Below, piece by piece: positions 16,002 to 24,657 of a stretch of DNA of 64,000 bases. Source of the DNA: Arcanobacterium pluranimalium (GTDB lineage: Bacteria; Actinomycetota; Actinomycetes; Actinomycetales; Actinomycetaceae); assembly GCF_016907845.1 (NCBI RefSeq), contig NZ_JAFBCS010000001.1, positions 1,116,001 to 1,180,000 on the forward strand, given 5' to 3'. Position numbers and translations under genes: made by a program. Numbering within the stretch: position 1 is the stretch's first letter; each line of letters begins with the position of its first letter. The notes under the pieces are model-generated. The model did no database searches and was not told where the DNA came from. It worked only from the letters and a program-made list of their open reading frames with translations.

Positions 16002-16214
16002 CGCATCAATCGCAACGCCTGACCTGCTGGCACCCGGAAACCCTGCCACGAGCGGGGTTTCCCCTCGTCACAAGCCTTGATTCTCCACGGTCTCCGAGTG
16101 CTGTAGATCCCAAAAAATAGTGCCTGATCTGGGCAAATACGACTGGATAAGCGCCCGCACCTATGGCTGTATGTACATGACAAAAGAACAGCCCCTCAGG
16201 AAAGGACAACAGCC
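16002..16214. other. Intergenic spacer holding the second promoter-like repeat
   Basis: No gene is supported here. It contains the second copy of the phage intergenic repeat and a ribosome site (AGGAAAGGAC) for the gene at 16215. Confidence 0.6.
16121..16181 (+). promoter_or_regulatory. Phage intergenic repeat, copy 2 (promoter-like)
   Basis: CGACTGGATAAGCG at 16140-16153 and TATGGCTGTATGTACATGAC at 16162-16181, separated by 8 bp exactly as in copy 1. The flanking GGGCAAA before the first block is also shared. It lies 34 bp before the ATG of the gene at 16215. Confidence 0.6.
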
Positions 16215-16502
16215 ATGAACACCACCGAGAAGCTCACCACCGAAGCCCTGCAGATGCGCGTCGACTCCTACGGGGCGATCCTCGCACACGGCGACTACAC
16301 GCTGGCCACCTTCGCGACCTGGACCAAGAAAGACGGCTACGGCAACAGCGCCCAGGTCTACCGCCTCATCGAAGCCCCGATCGATGGCTTCGGCCCGAAC
16401 GCACGCGGCCGCAGCGAATGCGCCCTGGAGCTCATCGCCGAGGCCGACCACCTTTTCGCAGACGCCGGGCATGCTATCGCCTGGGCCCTGACCCAGGTCT
16501 AA
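16215..16502 (+). CDS. Small phage protein, unknown function
   Basis: 95 residues with a good ribosome site (AGGAAAGGAC) and a copy of the repeated promoter-like element just upstream. The sequence (EALQMRVDSYGAILAHGDYTLATFATWTKKDGYGNSAQVYRL...) is soluble and carries no motif I recognise. The next gene starts 34 bp later. Given the shared upstream element it is probably co-regulated with the gene pair at 15169-16001. Confidence 0.6.
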   Translation: MNTTEKLTTEALQMRVDSYGAILAHGDYTLATFATWTKKDGYGNSAQVYRLIEAPIDGFGPNARGRSECALELIAEADHLFADAGHAIAWALTQV

Positions 16503-16536
16503 CCCACGTACCAGACGGCCAAGGAGGACACGGACG

Positions 16537-16825
16537 ATGGACGCCACCCGGAACCTGATCACCAACCACTTAGAAATCCCCGCCGACGCCGCCCCGCACG
16601 GTGACATCCAGGCCACCGCCGAGATCCCCTTCAGCGTCCTCGACGAGCTCGCCGAGGAGGTCGGGGCTGAAGATCCCCGTCCGCACGCTCAGCCGCATCG
16701 GCTGGCACTACACCAAAGCCGAGCAGATCATCGCCCTGGCCAGGAAGCGCGGCCTGTCCGATTGGCGCTACGGCGGCTTCGACACCGACCAGGTCATCGC
16801 CGACTTCCGCGCCACCTACTGCTAA
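16537..16825 (+). pseudogene. Small phage gene broken by a +1 frameshift
   Basis: The frame from ATG 16537 (RBS AAGGAGGAC) reads well for ~43 codons (NLITNHLEIPADAAPHGD..FSVLDELAEEVG), then turns into arginine/proline/histidine-rich shadow. The next frame continues sensibly (LKIPVRTLSRIGWHYTKAEQIIALARKRGLSDWRYGGF) to a stop at 16823-16825. Removing one G from the GGGG run at 16663-16666 joins the two into a ~95-residue protein. This is a real frameshift, a programmed shift or a homopolymer sequencing error. The long frame running on into the terminase is an artefact. Confidence 0.6.
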
Positions 16826-16935
16826 CCCCACGCGCCGCCCCGACCACCCCAACGGGCAGAGCCTGGCCCTGCACGATTCGTTTCGCCCCATACGGTTGGG
16901 GCTTTTCTTATACCCCAGGAAGGAGCACGCCCGTC

Positions 16936-18534
16936 ATGGCCGCCAGTTACACGCCGACCCGGTTCATGGCAGACGGCTCCACCTACAACCAACGCAAAGC
17001 TGATTTCGCCGTGGCGTTCATTCAGGCGCTGCGCCACACCAAAGGCCGCTGGGCAGGCACACCGTTCACACTGCTGGGTTGGCAGGAACAGATCGTGCGT
17101 GACCTGTTCGGCACCATCAAGCCCGATGGCTACCGCCAGTTCACCACCGCGTATGTGGAGATCCCCAAGAAGCAGGGCAAGTCCGAGCTGGCCGCTGCGA
17201 TCGCGCTGCTGTTGACCTGCGGGGACGGGGAGCAAGCCGCCGAGGTGTACGGGTGCGCGGCCGACCGGCAGCAAGCCAGCATCGTCTTCGAGGTCGCCGC
17301 CGACATGATCCGCCAATCACCGGCCCTATCGAAGCGGGTGAAAATCCTCAGCAGTCAGAAGCGGATCATCTACAAGCCGACCAACAGCTTCTACCAGGTG
17401 CTCTCGGCGGAGGCGTACTCCAAGCACGGGTTCAACATATCCGGGGTCGTCTTTGATGAGCTGCACACTCAGCCCAACCGGGCCCTGTTCGACGTGATGA
17501 CCAAGGGCTCGGGTGATGCGCGCACCCAGCCGCTGTACTTCCTCATCACCACCGCAGGTACCGACACCCACAGCATCTGCTACGAGCAGCACCAAAAAGC
17601 GCGCGACATTCTCGCGGGCAAGAAACACGACCCCACCTTCTACCCGGTGATCTACGGCGCGGAGCTGGACGATGACTGGACGGATGAGGCGGTCTGGCAC
17701 AAAGCCAACCCCTCCCTTGGGGTCACCGTGCCGGTAGACAAGGTGCGGGCGGCGTGCAACTCGGCTCGCCAGAACCCCGCCGAGGAGAACTCGTTTCGCC
17801 AGCTGCGCCTCAACCAGTGGGTGAAACAGTCCGTGCGGTGGATGCCCATGCACATCTGGGACGCCTGCGCAGACCCGGTAGACCTAGACGAGCTGGAGGG
17901 CAGACCTTGCTACGGCGGGCTGGACTTGGCCTCCACGACGGATATCACCGCGTTCGTGCTCGTCTTCCCGCCCTACGGGGATGACGAGAAGTACCGGATC
18001 GTCCCGTGGTTTTGGATTCCCGAGGACAACCTCAAGCTGCGGGTGGCACGTGATCACGTGCCCTACGACCTGTGGCACAGCCAAGGGTTCCTGGAGACCA
18101 CGGAAGGCAACGTGGTCCACTACGCCCACATCGAACACCACATCCAGTCCCTTGGTGAACGCTTCGATATCCGGGAGATCGCGTTCGACCGATGGGGTGC
18201 CGTGCAAATGTCACAGAACCTGGAGGATGCCGGATTCACGGTCGTGCCGTTCGGGCAGGGCTTCAAAGACATGTCCCCACCAAGCAAGGAGCTGATGAAG
18301 CTGGCGTTGGAGGGCAGGTTGGCGCATGGCGGGCATCCGGTGCTCGCCTGGATGGTCGACAACATCCATGTGCGCACCGACCCGGCCGGCAACATCAAAC
18401 CCGACAAGCAGAAGTCCACCGAGAAGATCGACGGCGTGGTCGCCACGATCATGGCACTCGACCGCTCCATCCGACGCGCAGGCGACCACACCAGCGGCAG
18501 CGTCTACGACGAGCGCGGGCTACTCGTGCTCTGA
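16936..18534 (+). CDS. Phage terminase large subunit
   Basis: 532 residues from ATG 16936 (RBS AGGAAGGAG); the open frame extends further upstream only by chance. The packaging ATPase has a Walker A-like VEIPKKQGKSE (Lys82-Ser83) and Walker B VVFDE (Asp174-Glu175), followed by a TTAGTD coupling segment. The C-terminal RNase H-like nuclease has acidic residues in YGGLDLASTTD and FDRWGAVQM. This motor translocates DNA into the capsid and cuts it. The portal gene would normally follow, but here an arsenic cassette in the opposite orientation intervenes. Confidence 0.93.
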   Translation: MAASYTPTRFMADGSTYNQRKADFAVAFIQALRHTKGRWAGTPFTLLGWQEQIVRDLFGTIKPDGYRQFTTAYVEIPKKQGKSELAAAIALLLTCGDGEQAAEVYGCAADRQQASIVFEVAADMIRQSPALSKRVKILSSQKRIIYKPTNSFYQVLSAEAYSKHGFNISGVVFDELHTQPNRALFDVMTKGSGDARTQPLYFLITTAGTDTHSICYEQHQKARDILAGKKHDPTFYPVIYGAELDDDWTDEAVWHKANPSLGVTVPVDKVRAACNSARQNPAEENSFRQLRLNQWVKQSVRWMPMHIWDACADPVDLDELEGRPCYGGLDLASTTDITAFVLVFPPYGDDEKYRIVPWFWIPEDNLKLRVARDHVPYDLWHSQGFLETTEGNVVHYAHIEHHIQSLGERFDIREIAFDRWGAVQMSQNLEDAGFTVVPFGQGFKDMSPPSKELMKLALEGRLAHGGHPVLAWMVDNIHVRTDPAGNIKPDKQKSTEKIDGVVATIMALDRSIRRAGDHTSGSVYDERGLLVL

Positions 18535-18539
18535 TCTGT

Positions 18540-18776
18540 TTAGCGGTTCGTGAGTAGTTGGGCAATTTCGTTTGCTTTAGGGACTCGTCCGGAGACGACG
18601 ACCTCGCCGTTGATGACCAGTCCTGGTGTTGACATGATGCCATAGGACATGATGTCTGCATAGTCGGTGACGTGCTCGATATCGGCATCGAGGTTCAGAT
18701 CAGCGATTGCTTTACGGGTTTGCTTCTCGAGGTTGACGCAGTTCCTGCATCCGGGACCGAGGATTTTGATGTTCAT
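18540..18776 (-). CDS. Small thioredoxin-like redox protein of the arsenic cassette
   Basis: 78 residues of the redox-active-disulfide protein 2 type: a minimal thioredoxin fold with C10-R-N-C13 (GPGCRNCVNLEKQ) and a cis-proline segment STPGLVING. Such proteins are regularly encoded beside ArsP-like permeases and ArsR regulators, and may supply electrons to arsenate reductase or act on the permease cysteines. It is the last gene of the minus-strand cassette and ends six bases from the terminase stop, marking a sharp insertion edge. Confidence 0.88.
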   Translation of the reverse strand: MNIKILGPGCRNCVNLEKQTRKAIADLNLDADIEHVTDYADIMSYGIMSTPGLVINGEVVVSGRVPKANEIAQLLTNR

Positions 18777-18794
18777 TGTTTCACCTTTCGTTGT

Positions 18795-19190
18795 CTATGA
18801 ATGAATGCGTTTGAGTAAATCGTCGACACGCTGCTGGATGTCATCGCGAATCCGACGCACCACGTCAAGAGGTTGACCAGAAGGGTCGTCAACTGGCCAG
18901 TCCTCATAGTGTTTTCCGGGGAAGATGGCGCAAGTTTCCCCACATCCCATGGTGATCACCCAGTCAGATGCTTGCACGTCGTGAGGTTCTAGACGTTTCG
19001 GTTTCCCGTCGGGTTCTAAACCCATTTCGCTTAGAACCGTGAGTACTTCCGTATGGAGTTTGTCAGCGGGCTCTGTTCCGGCGGACAATACCGTGATGTT
19101 TGGGTCGGCCTTGGCGCGGGTGATCGCGGCTGCTAGTTGTGAGCGTCCCGCGTTTTGCCGGCAGGCGAACATTATTGTTACGGGTTTCAT
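18795..19190 (-). CDS. arsC: Arsenate reductase, low-molecular-weight phosphatase type
   Basis: 131 residues from ATG 19190, which has AAGGAAG upstream; the longer frame to 19256 overlaps the permease and lacks a site. The catalytic loop FACRQNAGRS has Cys10 and Arg16 (CX5R). Further cysteines in MGCGETC (about residues 80-86) match the Cys relay of thioredoxin-coupled ArsC, and DWPVDDPSG carries the general-acid aspartate. It reduces arsenate to arsenite. Downstream is a thioredoxin-like gene and upstream the efflux permease, giving a complete reduce-and-export pathway. Confidence 0.9.
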   Translation of the reverse strand: MKPVTIMFACRQNAGRSQLAAAITRAKADPNITVLSAGTEPADKLHTEVLTVLSEMGLEPDGKPKRLEPHDVQASDWVITMGCGETCAIFPGKHYEDWPVDDPSGQPLDVVRRIRDDIQQRVDDLLKRIHS

Positions 19191-19200
19191 GAGACTTCCT

Positions 19201-20379
19201 TTAGGCATAGATGATGTTGAAGAGGTAGCCGACGATGATGATGCCGACAGTGACACTTCCGAAAAAGAGTGCCAGCAGCTGGGGCTTCATGACGCGACGT
19301 AGCATGATTCCCTCGGGGATAGACAGTGCGATTGCTCCCATCATGAGTGACATGACGGTACCGAGCGGCATGCCTTTCGCCCAGAGTGCCTCTCCGATGG
19401 GAACAACTCCACCGCCGTTGGCGTAGAGCGGGACTCCCAATATGGTTGCCAATGGCACGCCGAGTGGATTATCTGGTCCCACATATGTGGCGAAGAAGTC
19501 GGCGGGAATCCAGCCGTGGATCGCGGCACCGATTCCTACGCCAACGATGACCCAGATCCACACTTTGCTGAATATGTCTTTGGCTTCTCCCATAGCCGCG
19601 TTGACACGTTCTTGCAGTGTTGGGACGTGGCCGCCAGCTCGGAGCTTGGCGACTTTGGTGTCGAATACTGACTGGTTGACCCATTTATCAAGCTTGAAAA
19701 GGCTCAATACCCAGCCAATGGCGATCGCGATGAGGGAGCCTGCGATGAGATAGGCAACAGCGATGTCCCATCCGAATTGAGCTCCGATAAGAATCGCAGC
19801 GGTTTCGCTCACCAGTGGTGATGCGATCAGGAAGGTCAGTGTGATGGATAGCGGAATCCCGGCTGCTACGAACCCGATGAACAGTGGAATTGAAGAGCAG
19901 GAGCAAAATGGGGTGATGACTCCTAAGGCGACAGCCGTCACCAAGCCAAAGAATAGGCCCTTGCCTTCGAGGAAGTCGCGCGCCTTGTCCATATTGAAAC
20001 TGGCGCGCAGCATTCCGATGACAAACATCAATCCGGTCAGCAGCAGCAGGATCTTGACCGTGTCATAGAAGAAGAAGTGCAATGATCCCGCTAGGCGCTC
20101 CTCGAGGTTCATTCCCAGGAGTGAACCGAAGAACCAGTTCCACCACGGCTCATTAGCAAAGTACAGGCCAACCCACACAAGTGCGGCAACGAGAAGCTTG
20201 CCCCACAGTAGCGCATTCGGCTGACGTCTACCCAGCGGGGTGAGAGTCGCTGCATCTTCGCGAGGCTGCTCGGAGTCTATCGACGCCGCATCTTGATTGG
20301 ATGGTTGTGAACAGCGCGAGATTGCGATGTTTTTCTGCTGAGAGTTGCTCTCGCCTGCGTTGCAACCTTGCTCGCTCAT
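19201..20379 (-). CDS. ArsP/DUF318-type permease (arsenical export)
   Basis: 392 residues. After a ~60-residue polar N-terminus come about eight to ten membrane helices. The core FCSCSSIPLFIGFVAAGIPLS (around residue 155) is the signature of the DUF318/UPF0718 permeases, whose cysteine pair is implicated in binding trivalent arsenic. Members export methylated or inorganic arsenite. The ATG overlaps the arsR stop (ATGA on the minus strand), and arsC begins 10 bases after its stop. Specificity (inorganic versus organic arsenic) cannot be told from sequence. Confidence 0.85.
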   Translation of the reverse strand: MSEQGCNAGESNSQQKNIAISRCSQPSNQDAASIDSEQPREDAATLTPLGRRQPNALLWGKLLVAALVWVGLYFANEPWWNWFFGSLLGMNLEERLAGSLHFFFYDTVKILLLLTGLMFVIGMLRASFNMDKARDFLEGKGLFFGLVTAVALGVITPFCSCSSIPLFIGFVAAGIPLSITLTFLIASPLVSETAAILIGAQFGWDIAVAYLIAGSLIAIAIGWVLSLFKLDKWVNQSVFDTKVAKLRAGGHVPTLQERVNAAMGEAKDIFSKVWIWVIVGVGIGAAIHGWIPADFFATYVGPDNPLGVPLATILGVPLYANGGGVVPIGEALWAKGMPLGTVMSLMMGAIALSIPEGIMLRRVMKPQLLALFFGSVTVGIIIVGYLFNIIYA

Positions 20380-20678
20380 TTATCTTCTCCTCCTTGAGTC
20401 TGAGGGTTTGGCAGTGCCTGGTGCAGCCGCTCAATCGCGTCAGGCGTGAGCGAGTAGTCCACCCACCGGCCCCGTCGTTCACCGATGACCAACCCGCAAT
20501 CACGCAGAACCTTCAAGTGGTAGCTCAACAGGTTGTCAGGGATCGGTGGCTGGGTTTGAAAATCGCAGACACACGAACTGCCCTTGTCAGCAAGTTGTTG
20601 CAGCAGGGCTAGCCGGATCGGATCAGCTGCTGCGCTGAGCAGTGCAGCAGCCTCCCCAACTTGTTCTGCGTTGTTCAC
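20376..20678 (-). CDS. arsR: ArsR-family metalloregulator
   Basis: 100 residues with the winged-helix ArsR fold: AADPIRLALLQQLADKG, the metal-site segment SSCVCDFQ, then NLLSYHLKVLRDCGLVIGERRGRWVDYSL. The CVC pair plus Cys in LRDCG could form the arsenite site. Without metal it should repress the four-gene cassette; arsenite releases it. It is the first gene of the minus-strand unit and overlaps the permease start by four bases. A TCAATATTGA palindrome lies about 20 bp upstream. Confidence 0.92.
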   Translation of the reverse strand: MNNAEQVGEAAALLSAAADPIRLALLQQLADKGSSCVCDFQTQPPIPDNLLSYHLKVLRDCGLVIGERRGRWVDYSLTPDAIERLHQALPNPQTQGGEDK

Positions 20679-20689
20679 AATCTCACACT

Positions 20690-20726
20690 CACTTCAGTCA
20701 ATATTGAACCAATACGGTTTGAAGTG
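20690..20726 (-). promoter_or_regulatory. Candidate ArsR operator/promoter
   Basis: Contains the perfect palindrome TCAATATTGA (20698-20707) followed by the imperfect inverted pair TTGAACC/GGTTTGAA (20705-20722). AT-rich palindromes of this sort upstream of arsR are usual ArsR binding sites. TTGACT on the minus strand within it could be a -35 box. Confidence 0.5.
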
Positions 20727-20797
20727 TACGCCTAGCGGGGAGCCAGTGCAAAGCAACGAACCATCCTCATCGTCGTTCACTCGCAGGAGGTGTCCCT

Positions 20798-22153
20798 ATG
20801 GGTTTTCTTGATTGGCTGCGTGGCACGAACAACCGGCCTGTGGAGGATCATGCGATCAGCTCGGGCTATGGCTTCTTCTTCGGTGGCACCACGTCGGGCC
20901 GTCCGGTGACGGAGCGCTCGGCGATGCAGATGACGGCCGTCTACTCGTGCGTGCGCATCCTGGCGGAGGCGATCGCCGGGTTGCCGTTGCATGTCTACCG
21001 GCAGGGCGCGGACGGGTCGAAGGTGAAGGCTCTCGACCATCCGCTCTACCGACTGCTGCATGACGAGCCGAACCCGGAGATGACCAGCTTCGTGTTCCGG
21101 GAAACGCTCATGACCCACCTGCTGCTGTGGGGCAACGCCTTCGCCCAAGTGCTCAGGAACGGGCTGGATGAGGTGATCGGCCTGTATCCGTTGATGCCGA
21201 ACCGCATGACCGTCGTACGCGACGAGCAAGGCCGCCTCTACTACGAGTATCAGCGCACCTGGGATGAACCGGCGGGCCGCTTCGAAACCGTGCGCCTGTC
21301 GCCGCATGAGGTGTTGCATATTCCCGGCCTGGGCTTTGACGGCCTGGTCGGCTACAGCCCGATTGCAATGGCGAAAAACGCCATCGGGCTGGCGCAGGCC
21401 ACCGAAGACTACGGCGCGTCCTTCTTCGCCAACGGTGCCGCCCCTGGTGGGGTGTTGGAGCATCCGGGCACGATCAAAGACCCCGCCCGGGTGCGCGAGT
21501 CGTGGCAGGCGACGTTCGGCGGGGCAAGGAACGGCAACAAGATCGCTGTGTTGGAGGAGGGTATGAAGTACACGCCGATCTCCGTTTCGCCAGAGCAGGC
21601 GCAGTTCTTGGAGACGAGGAAGTTTCAGATCAACGAGATCGCCCGCATCTTCCGCATCCCGCCCCACATGATCGGCGACTTGGAGAAGTCCTCGTTCTCG
21701 AATATTGAGCAGCAGTCGTTGGAGTTCGTGAAGTACACGCTCGACCCGTGGGTGATCCGCTTCGAACAAGCCATCACCAAAACCCTCCTCGCGCAACGCG
21801 AGAAGCCGACGTTGTTCGTGAAGTTCAACGTCGAAGGGCTGCTACGCGGCGACTATGTGTCCCGCATGAACGGGTATGCGGTCGCCCGCCAGAACGGCTG
21901 GATGTCCGCGAACGACATCCGCGAGCTTGAAAACCTCGACCGGATCGACCCCGAGGCCGGCGGTGACCTGTACTTGGTCAACGGCAACATGCTGCCACTC
22001 GGCCTCGCCGGAGCCTACGCCACCACCCAACCCACCGACGAAGGCGAGCCCGACCCACCGGAGCCTGACGAGGCCGACCCACCTGACGGGCAGCCGCCAC
22101 CTGATTCTGTACCTGCGTCTGATGAGCGATTTTTGAGGAGGACACGATTGTGA
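20798..22153 (+). CDS. Phage portal protein (HK97 family)
   Basis: 451 residues starting MGFLDWLRG with RBS CAGGAGGTG. The motifs ERSAMQMTAVYSCVRILAEAIAGLPLHVYR and FEIARIFRIPPHMIGDLE-like segment (INEIARIFRIPPHMIGDLEKSSFSNIEQQ) are diagnostic of HK97-type portals, the dodecameric ring through which DNA enters the head. The C-terminus is proline/acid-rich. The stop overlaps the GTG start of the protease. The arsenic cassette lies directly upstream, so transcription from the terminase side must pass 2.1 kb of inverted cargo or restart near 20750. Confidence 0.93.
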   Translation: MGFLDWLRGTNNRPVEDHAISSGYGFFFGGTTSGRPVTERSAMQMTAVYSCVRILAEAIAGLPLHVYRQGADGSKVKALDHPLYRLLHDEPNPEMTSFVFRETLMTHLLLWGNAFAQVLRNGLDEVIGLYPLMPNRMTVVRDEQGRLYYEYQRTWDEPAGRFETVRLSPHEVLHIPGLGFDGLVGYSPIAMAKNAIGLAQATEDYGASFFANGAAPGGVLEHPGTIKDPARVRESWQATFGGARNGNKIAVLEEGMKYTPISVSPEQAQFLETRKFQINEIARIFRIPPHMIGDLEKSSFSNIEQQSLEFVKYTLDPWVIRFEQAITKTLLAQREKPTLFVKFNVEGLLRGDYVSRMNGYAVARQNGWMSANDIRELENLDRIDPEAGGDLYLVNGNMLPLGLAGAYATTQPTDEGEPDPPEPDEADPPDGQPPPDSVPASDERFLRRTRL

Positions 22154-23064
22154 GACGTTTCTGGAACTGGCTCCCACCCGAGCCAACTACCGATGACCCG
22201 GATGCTGGCAGTGTCCGGGTTTTGCGTATTAACGGGCAGATCGCCGACGAATCCTGGTTCGACGACGACATCACCCCGAACCTGTTCGCCCGAGAACTCA
22301 ACGCTGGCACTGGGCCGGTGACGATCTGGCTCAATTCGCCTGGCGGGGACGTGGTGGCCGCCGCCCAGATCTACAACATGCTGCTCGACTATCCCGGACC
22401 GGTCACCGTCAACATCGACGGGATCGCCGCCTCCGCCGCGTCTGTGATTGCGATGGCCGCCGGAACGGTGGCGATGACACCCGTGAGCATGTTGACGATC
22501 CACAACCCCGCCACGCTGGCTGTGGGTGACAAGGACGAACTCGCCAAAGCCCTGTCCATGCTGGAGTCCGTCAAAGAATCCATCGTGAACGCCTATCAGC
22601 TCAAGACCGGCCTGAGCCGGGCGAAGCTGAGCAAGTTGATGGATCAAGAGACGTGGATGGACGCCCGCGCCGCCATCGACCTTGGTTTCGCCGACGAGCT
22701 GCTCACCGGTAGCCGCGATCCCATCTTCGACGCCGACAAGAAGCCCGACGAGGACGACGAACCCGAGTCCGACACGCCTGACACCGAGCCTGACGAGCCG
22801 GATGAAGACAAGCCCGACGCTGAGCCGGATGAGGACGACGGCAAGCCTGCCAAGAAGGGGCCGCCGTTCCCACCCAAGAAGAACCGCACGGGCGGTGTGG
22901 TGTTTGCCCGACGCACCTCGGAGCAGCAGCTCGTCGCCGCCTGCACCCACCACCAACCGGACAACCTGCCTGGTGTGCCCGTTCCTGTTTCTGTTCTGCC
23001 TGCTGGCTCTCGTGGTCGGCGGGTTGCTGATTTGTACGCCCAACTGACCAACCGAGTCCACTGA
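22150..23064 (+). CDS. Phage head maturation protease (ClpP/S14 type)
   Basis: 304 residues from a GTG that overlaps the portal stop. A ClpP-like serine protease domain fills residues 20-200, with the nucleophile Ser95 in GIAAS and His118 in MLTIHNP. A long acidic, proline-rich tail (about 197-235) may act as a scaffold or delta-domain-like segment. It cleaves the capsid precursor during head assembly. Gene order portal-protease-capsid is the HK97 standard. Confidence 0.9.
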   Translation: MRRFWNWLPPEPTTDDPDAGSVRVLRINGQIADESWFDDDITPNLFARELNAGTGPVTIWLNSPGGDVVAAAQIYNMLLDYPGPVTVNIDGIAASAASVIAMAAGTVAMTPVSMLTIHNPATLAVGDKDELAKALSMLESVKESIVNAYQLKTGLSRAKLSKLMDQETWMDARAAIDLGFADELLTGSRDPIFDADKKPDEDDEPESDTPDTEPDEPDEDKPDAEPDEDDGKPAKKGPPFPPKKNRTGGVVFARRTSEQQLVAACTHHQPDNLPGVPVPVSVLPAGSRGRRVADLYAQLTNRVH

Positions 23065-23081
23065 ATGAAGGAGAACCTCTT

Positions 23082-24305
23082 ATGTCCACGATGACGATTT
23101 CTGACCTGCGCACCAGGCGCGCCCACATTTGGGATCAGGCCAAGGCGTTCCTTGACGAACGCCGCGACACCGCCACCGGCTGCCTGTCCGCCGAGGACGA
23201 CCAGACCTACGCACGCATGGAAGCCGACATTGAACGGCTGACCGGCGAGATTGCTCGCGCTGAGCGCGCTCAGCGTCTGGATGCTGATCTTGCCCGGGCT
23301 ACGAATGCGCCGCTGATCTCGATGCCCGGCCAGACCGGAGATGAGAGCGAAACGTCCAAGATGGGTCGCGCTTCCGCGTCCTACAAGCGCGCCTTTTGGG
23401 ATGCGATGCGGCTCAACGCCTCGCCTATGGAGGTGCGTAATGCCTTGTCGGAAGGGGTTGATTCTGAGGGCGGCTACCTGGTGCCGGACGAGTTCGAGCA
23501 CACCCTCGTGCAGTCCCTGGCTGAGCAGAACATCATGCGAGGCCTGGCTAACGTCATTCAGACCACCTCGGGTGATCGTAAGATCCCGGTCGTGTCCACC
23601 CACGGCAGCGCTGGCTGGCTCGATGAGGGCAAGCCCTACACCGAATCCGACGAGACCTTCTCCCAGATCACGCTCTCGGCGTTCAAGCTCGGCACGTTTT
23701 TGAAGATCAGCGAGGAACTGCTCGGCGATTCGGTCTTCGACGTCGAGGCCTACCTCGCCGCCGAGTTCGCTCGCCGCATCGGTGCCGCTGAAGAGGAGGC
23801 GTTCTTGGTCGGTGACGGCAAGGGCAAGCCGACCGGCATTTTCGATGCCACCGGTGGTGGCATCTCGGATGTGACTACCGCGAAGGCCGCCGACATCACC
23901 GCCGATGAGCTCATCGACCTGCACTACAGCCTGCGCGCACCGTATCGGGCTCGGGCGGTGTGGCTGATGAACGATGCCACCGTCAAGACCGTGCGCAAGC
24001 TCAAGGACAACCAGGGCCAGTACCTGTGGCAGCCAGCACTGACCGCTGGTGCTCCGGACATGATCCTGGGCAAGCCGGTGCACACCTCCACGTTCGCCCC
24101 CGGGATCAAGGCGGGCGCGAAGACCGTGGCGTTTGGTGACCTGTCCTACTACTGGATCGCTGACCGGCAGGGACGCTCGTTTAAGCGCTTGAACGAACTG
24201 TTCGCCACATCCGGCCAGGTCGGTTTCCTCGCCTCCCAGCGTCTGGACGGAAAGCTCGTCCTGCCCGAGGCCGTCAAGATCCTCACACAGAAGGCCGGAG
24301 CCTAA
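23082..24305 (+). CDS. Phage major capsid protein (HK97 fold)
   Basis: 407 residues with RBS AAGGAGAA. The N-terminal ~105 residues form a coiled scaffold (delta) domain. The HK97 capsid domain then starts at about ALSEGVDSEGGYLVPDEFE, with FLVGDGKGKPTGIF and the C-terminal GDLSYYWIADRQGRSFKRLNE segment. It forms the head shell. The scaffold domain is probably removed by the protease encoded just upstream. Confidence 0.95.
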   Translation: MSTMTISDLRTRRAHIWDQAKAFLDERRDTATGCLSAEDDQTYARMEADIERLTGEIARAERAQRLDADLARATNAPLISMPGQTGDESETSKMGRASASYKRAFWDAMRLNASPMEVRNALSEGVDSEGGYLVPDEFEHTLVQSLAEQNIMRGLANVIQTTSGDRKIPVVSTHGSAGWLDEGKPYTESDETFSQITLSAFKLGTFLKISEELLGDSVFDVEAYLAAEFARRIGAAEEEAFLVGDGKGKPTGIFDATGGGISDVTTAKAADITADELIDLHYSLRAPYRARAVWLMNDATVKTVRKLKDNQGQYLWQPALTAGAPDMILGKPVHTSTFAPGIKAGAKTVAFGDLSYYWIADRQGRSFKRLNELFATSGQVGFLASQRLDGKLVLPEAVKILTQKAGA

Positions 24306-24339
24306 AACCCCCGCACGCAACGAATAGGAGGTGGCAGCC

Positions 24340-24654
24340 ATGAACCACTGGCTCATCGACCAGGTCAAAGCCAACCTCATTCTCGACCACGACGCCGACG
24401 ATGAGCTGATCGCCAACCTGGTGGATGCTGCCACCTCCTATGCTTGCAGCTTCCAGCACCTACGAGGCGACTACTACGAGACTCACGAGATGCCCGGTTC
24501 GACCCGGCAGGCGATCGTGATGCTCGCCAGTCACTTCTACGAGTCGCGTGACGGGTCCACGGCCGGGTTCTGGTCCGACAAACCCGATGCCGCCAAGGCC
24601 ATGTGGGCCGCGGTGAACACGCTGCTGCGCCTTGAGCGCGAATGGAAGGTCTAA
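24340..24654 (+). CDS. Phage head-tail connector (gp6-like)
   Basis: 104 residues from ATG 24340, with TAGGAGGTGG at the right distance; the earlier GTG at 24331 lies inside that site. The pattern LIDQVKANLILDHDADDELIANLVDAATSYA..STRQAIVMLASHFYESRDG is that of gp6-type connectors that extend the portal ring. It follows the capsid gene and precedes the head-closure gene by three bases. Confidence 0.85.
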   Translation: MNHWLIDQVKANLILDHDADDELIANLVDAATSYACSFQHLRGDYYETHEMPGSTRQAIVMLASHFYESRDGSTAGFWSDKPDAAKAMWAAVNTLLRLEREWKV

Positions 24655-24657
24655 CCC

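Noticed and set aside
16537..18534. A single 665-residue protein covering the small gene and large terminase
   Set aside because: The middle ~90 residues are Arg/Pro/His-rich shadow of another frame; the terminase has its own ATG with a strong ribosome site at 16936.
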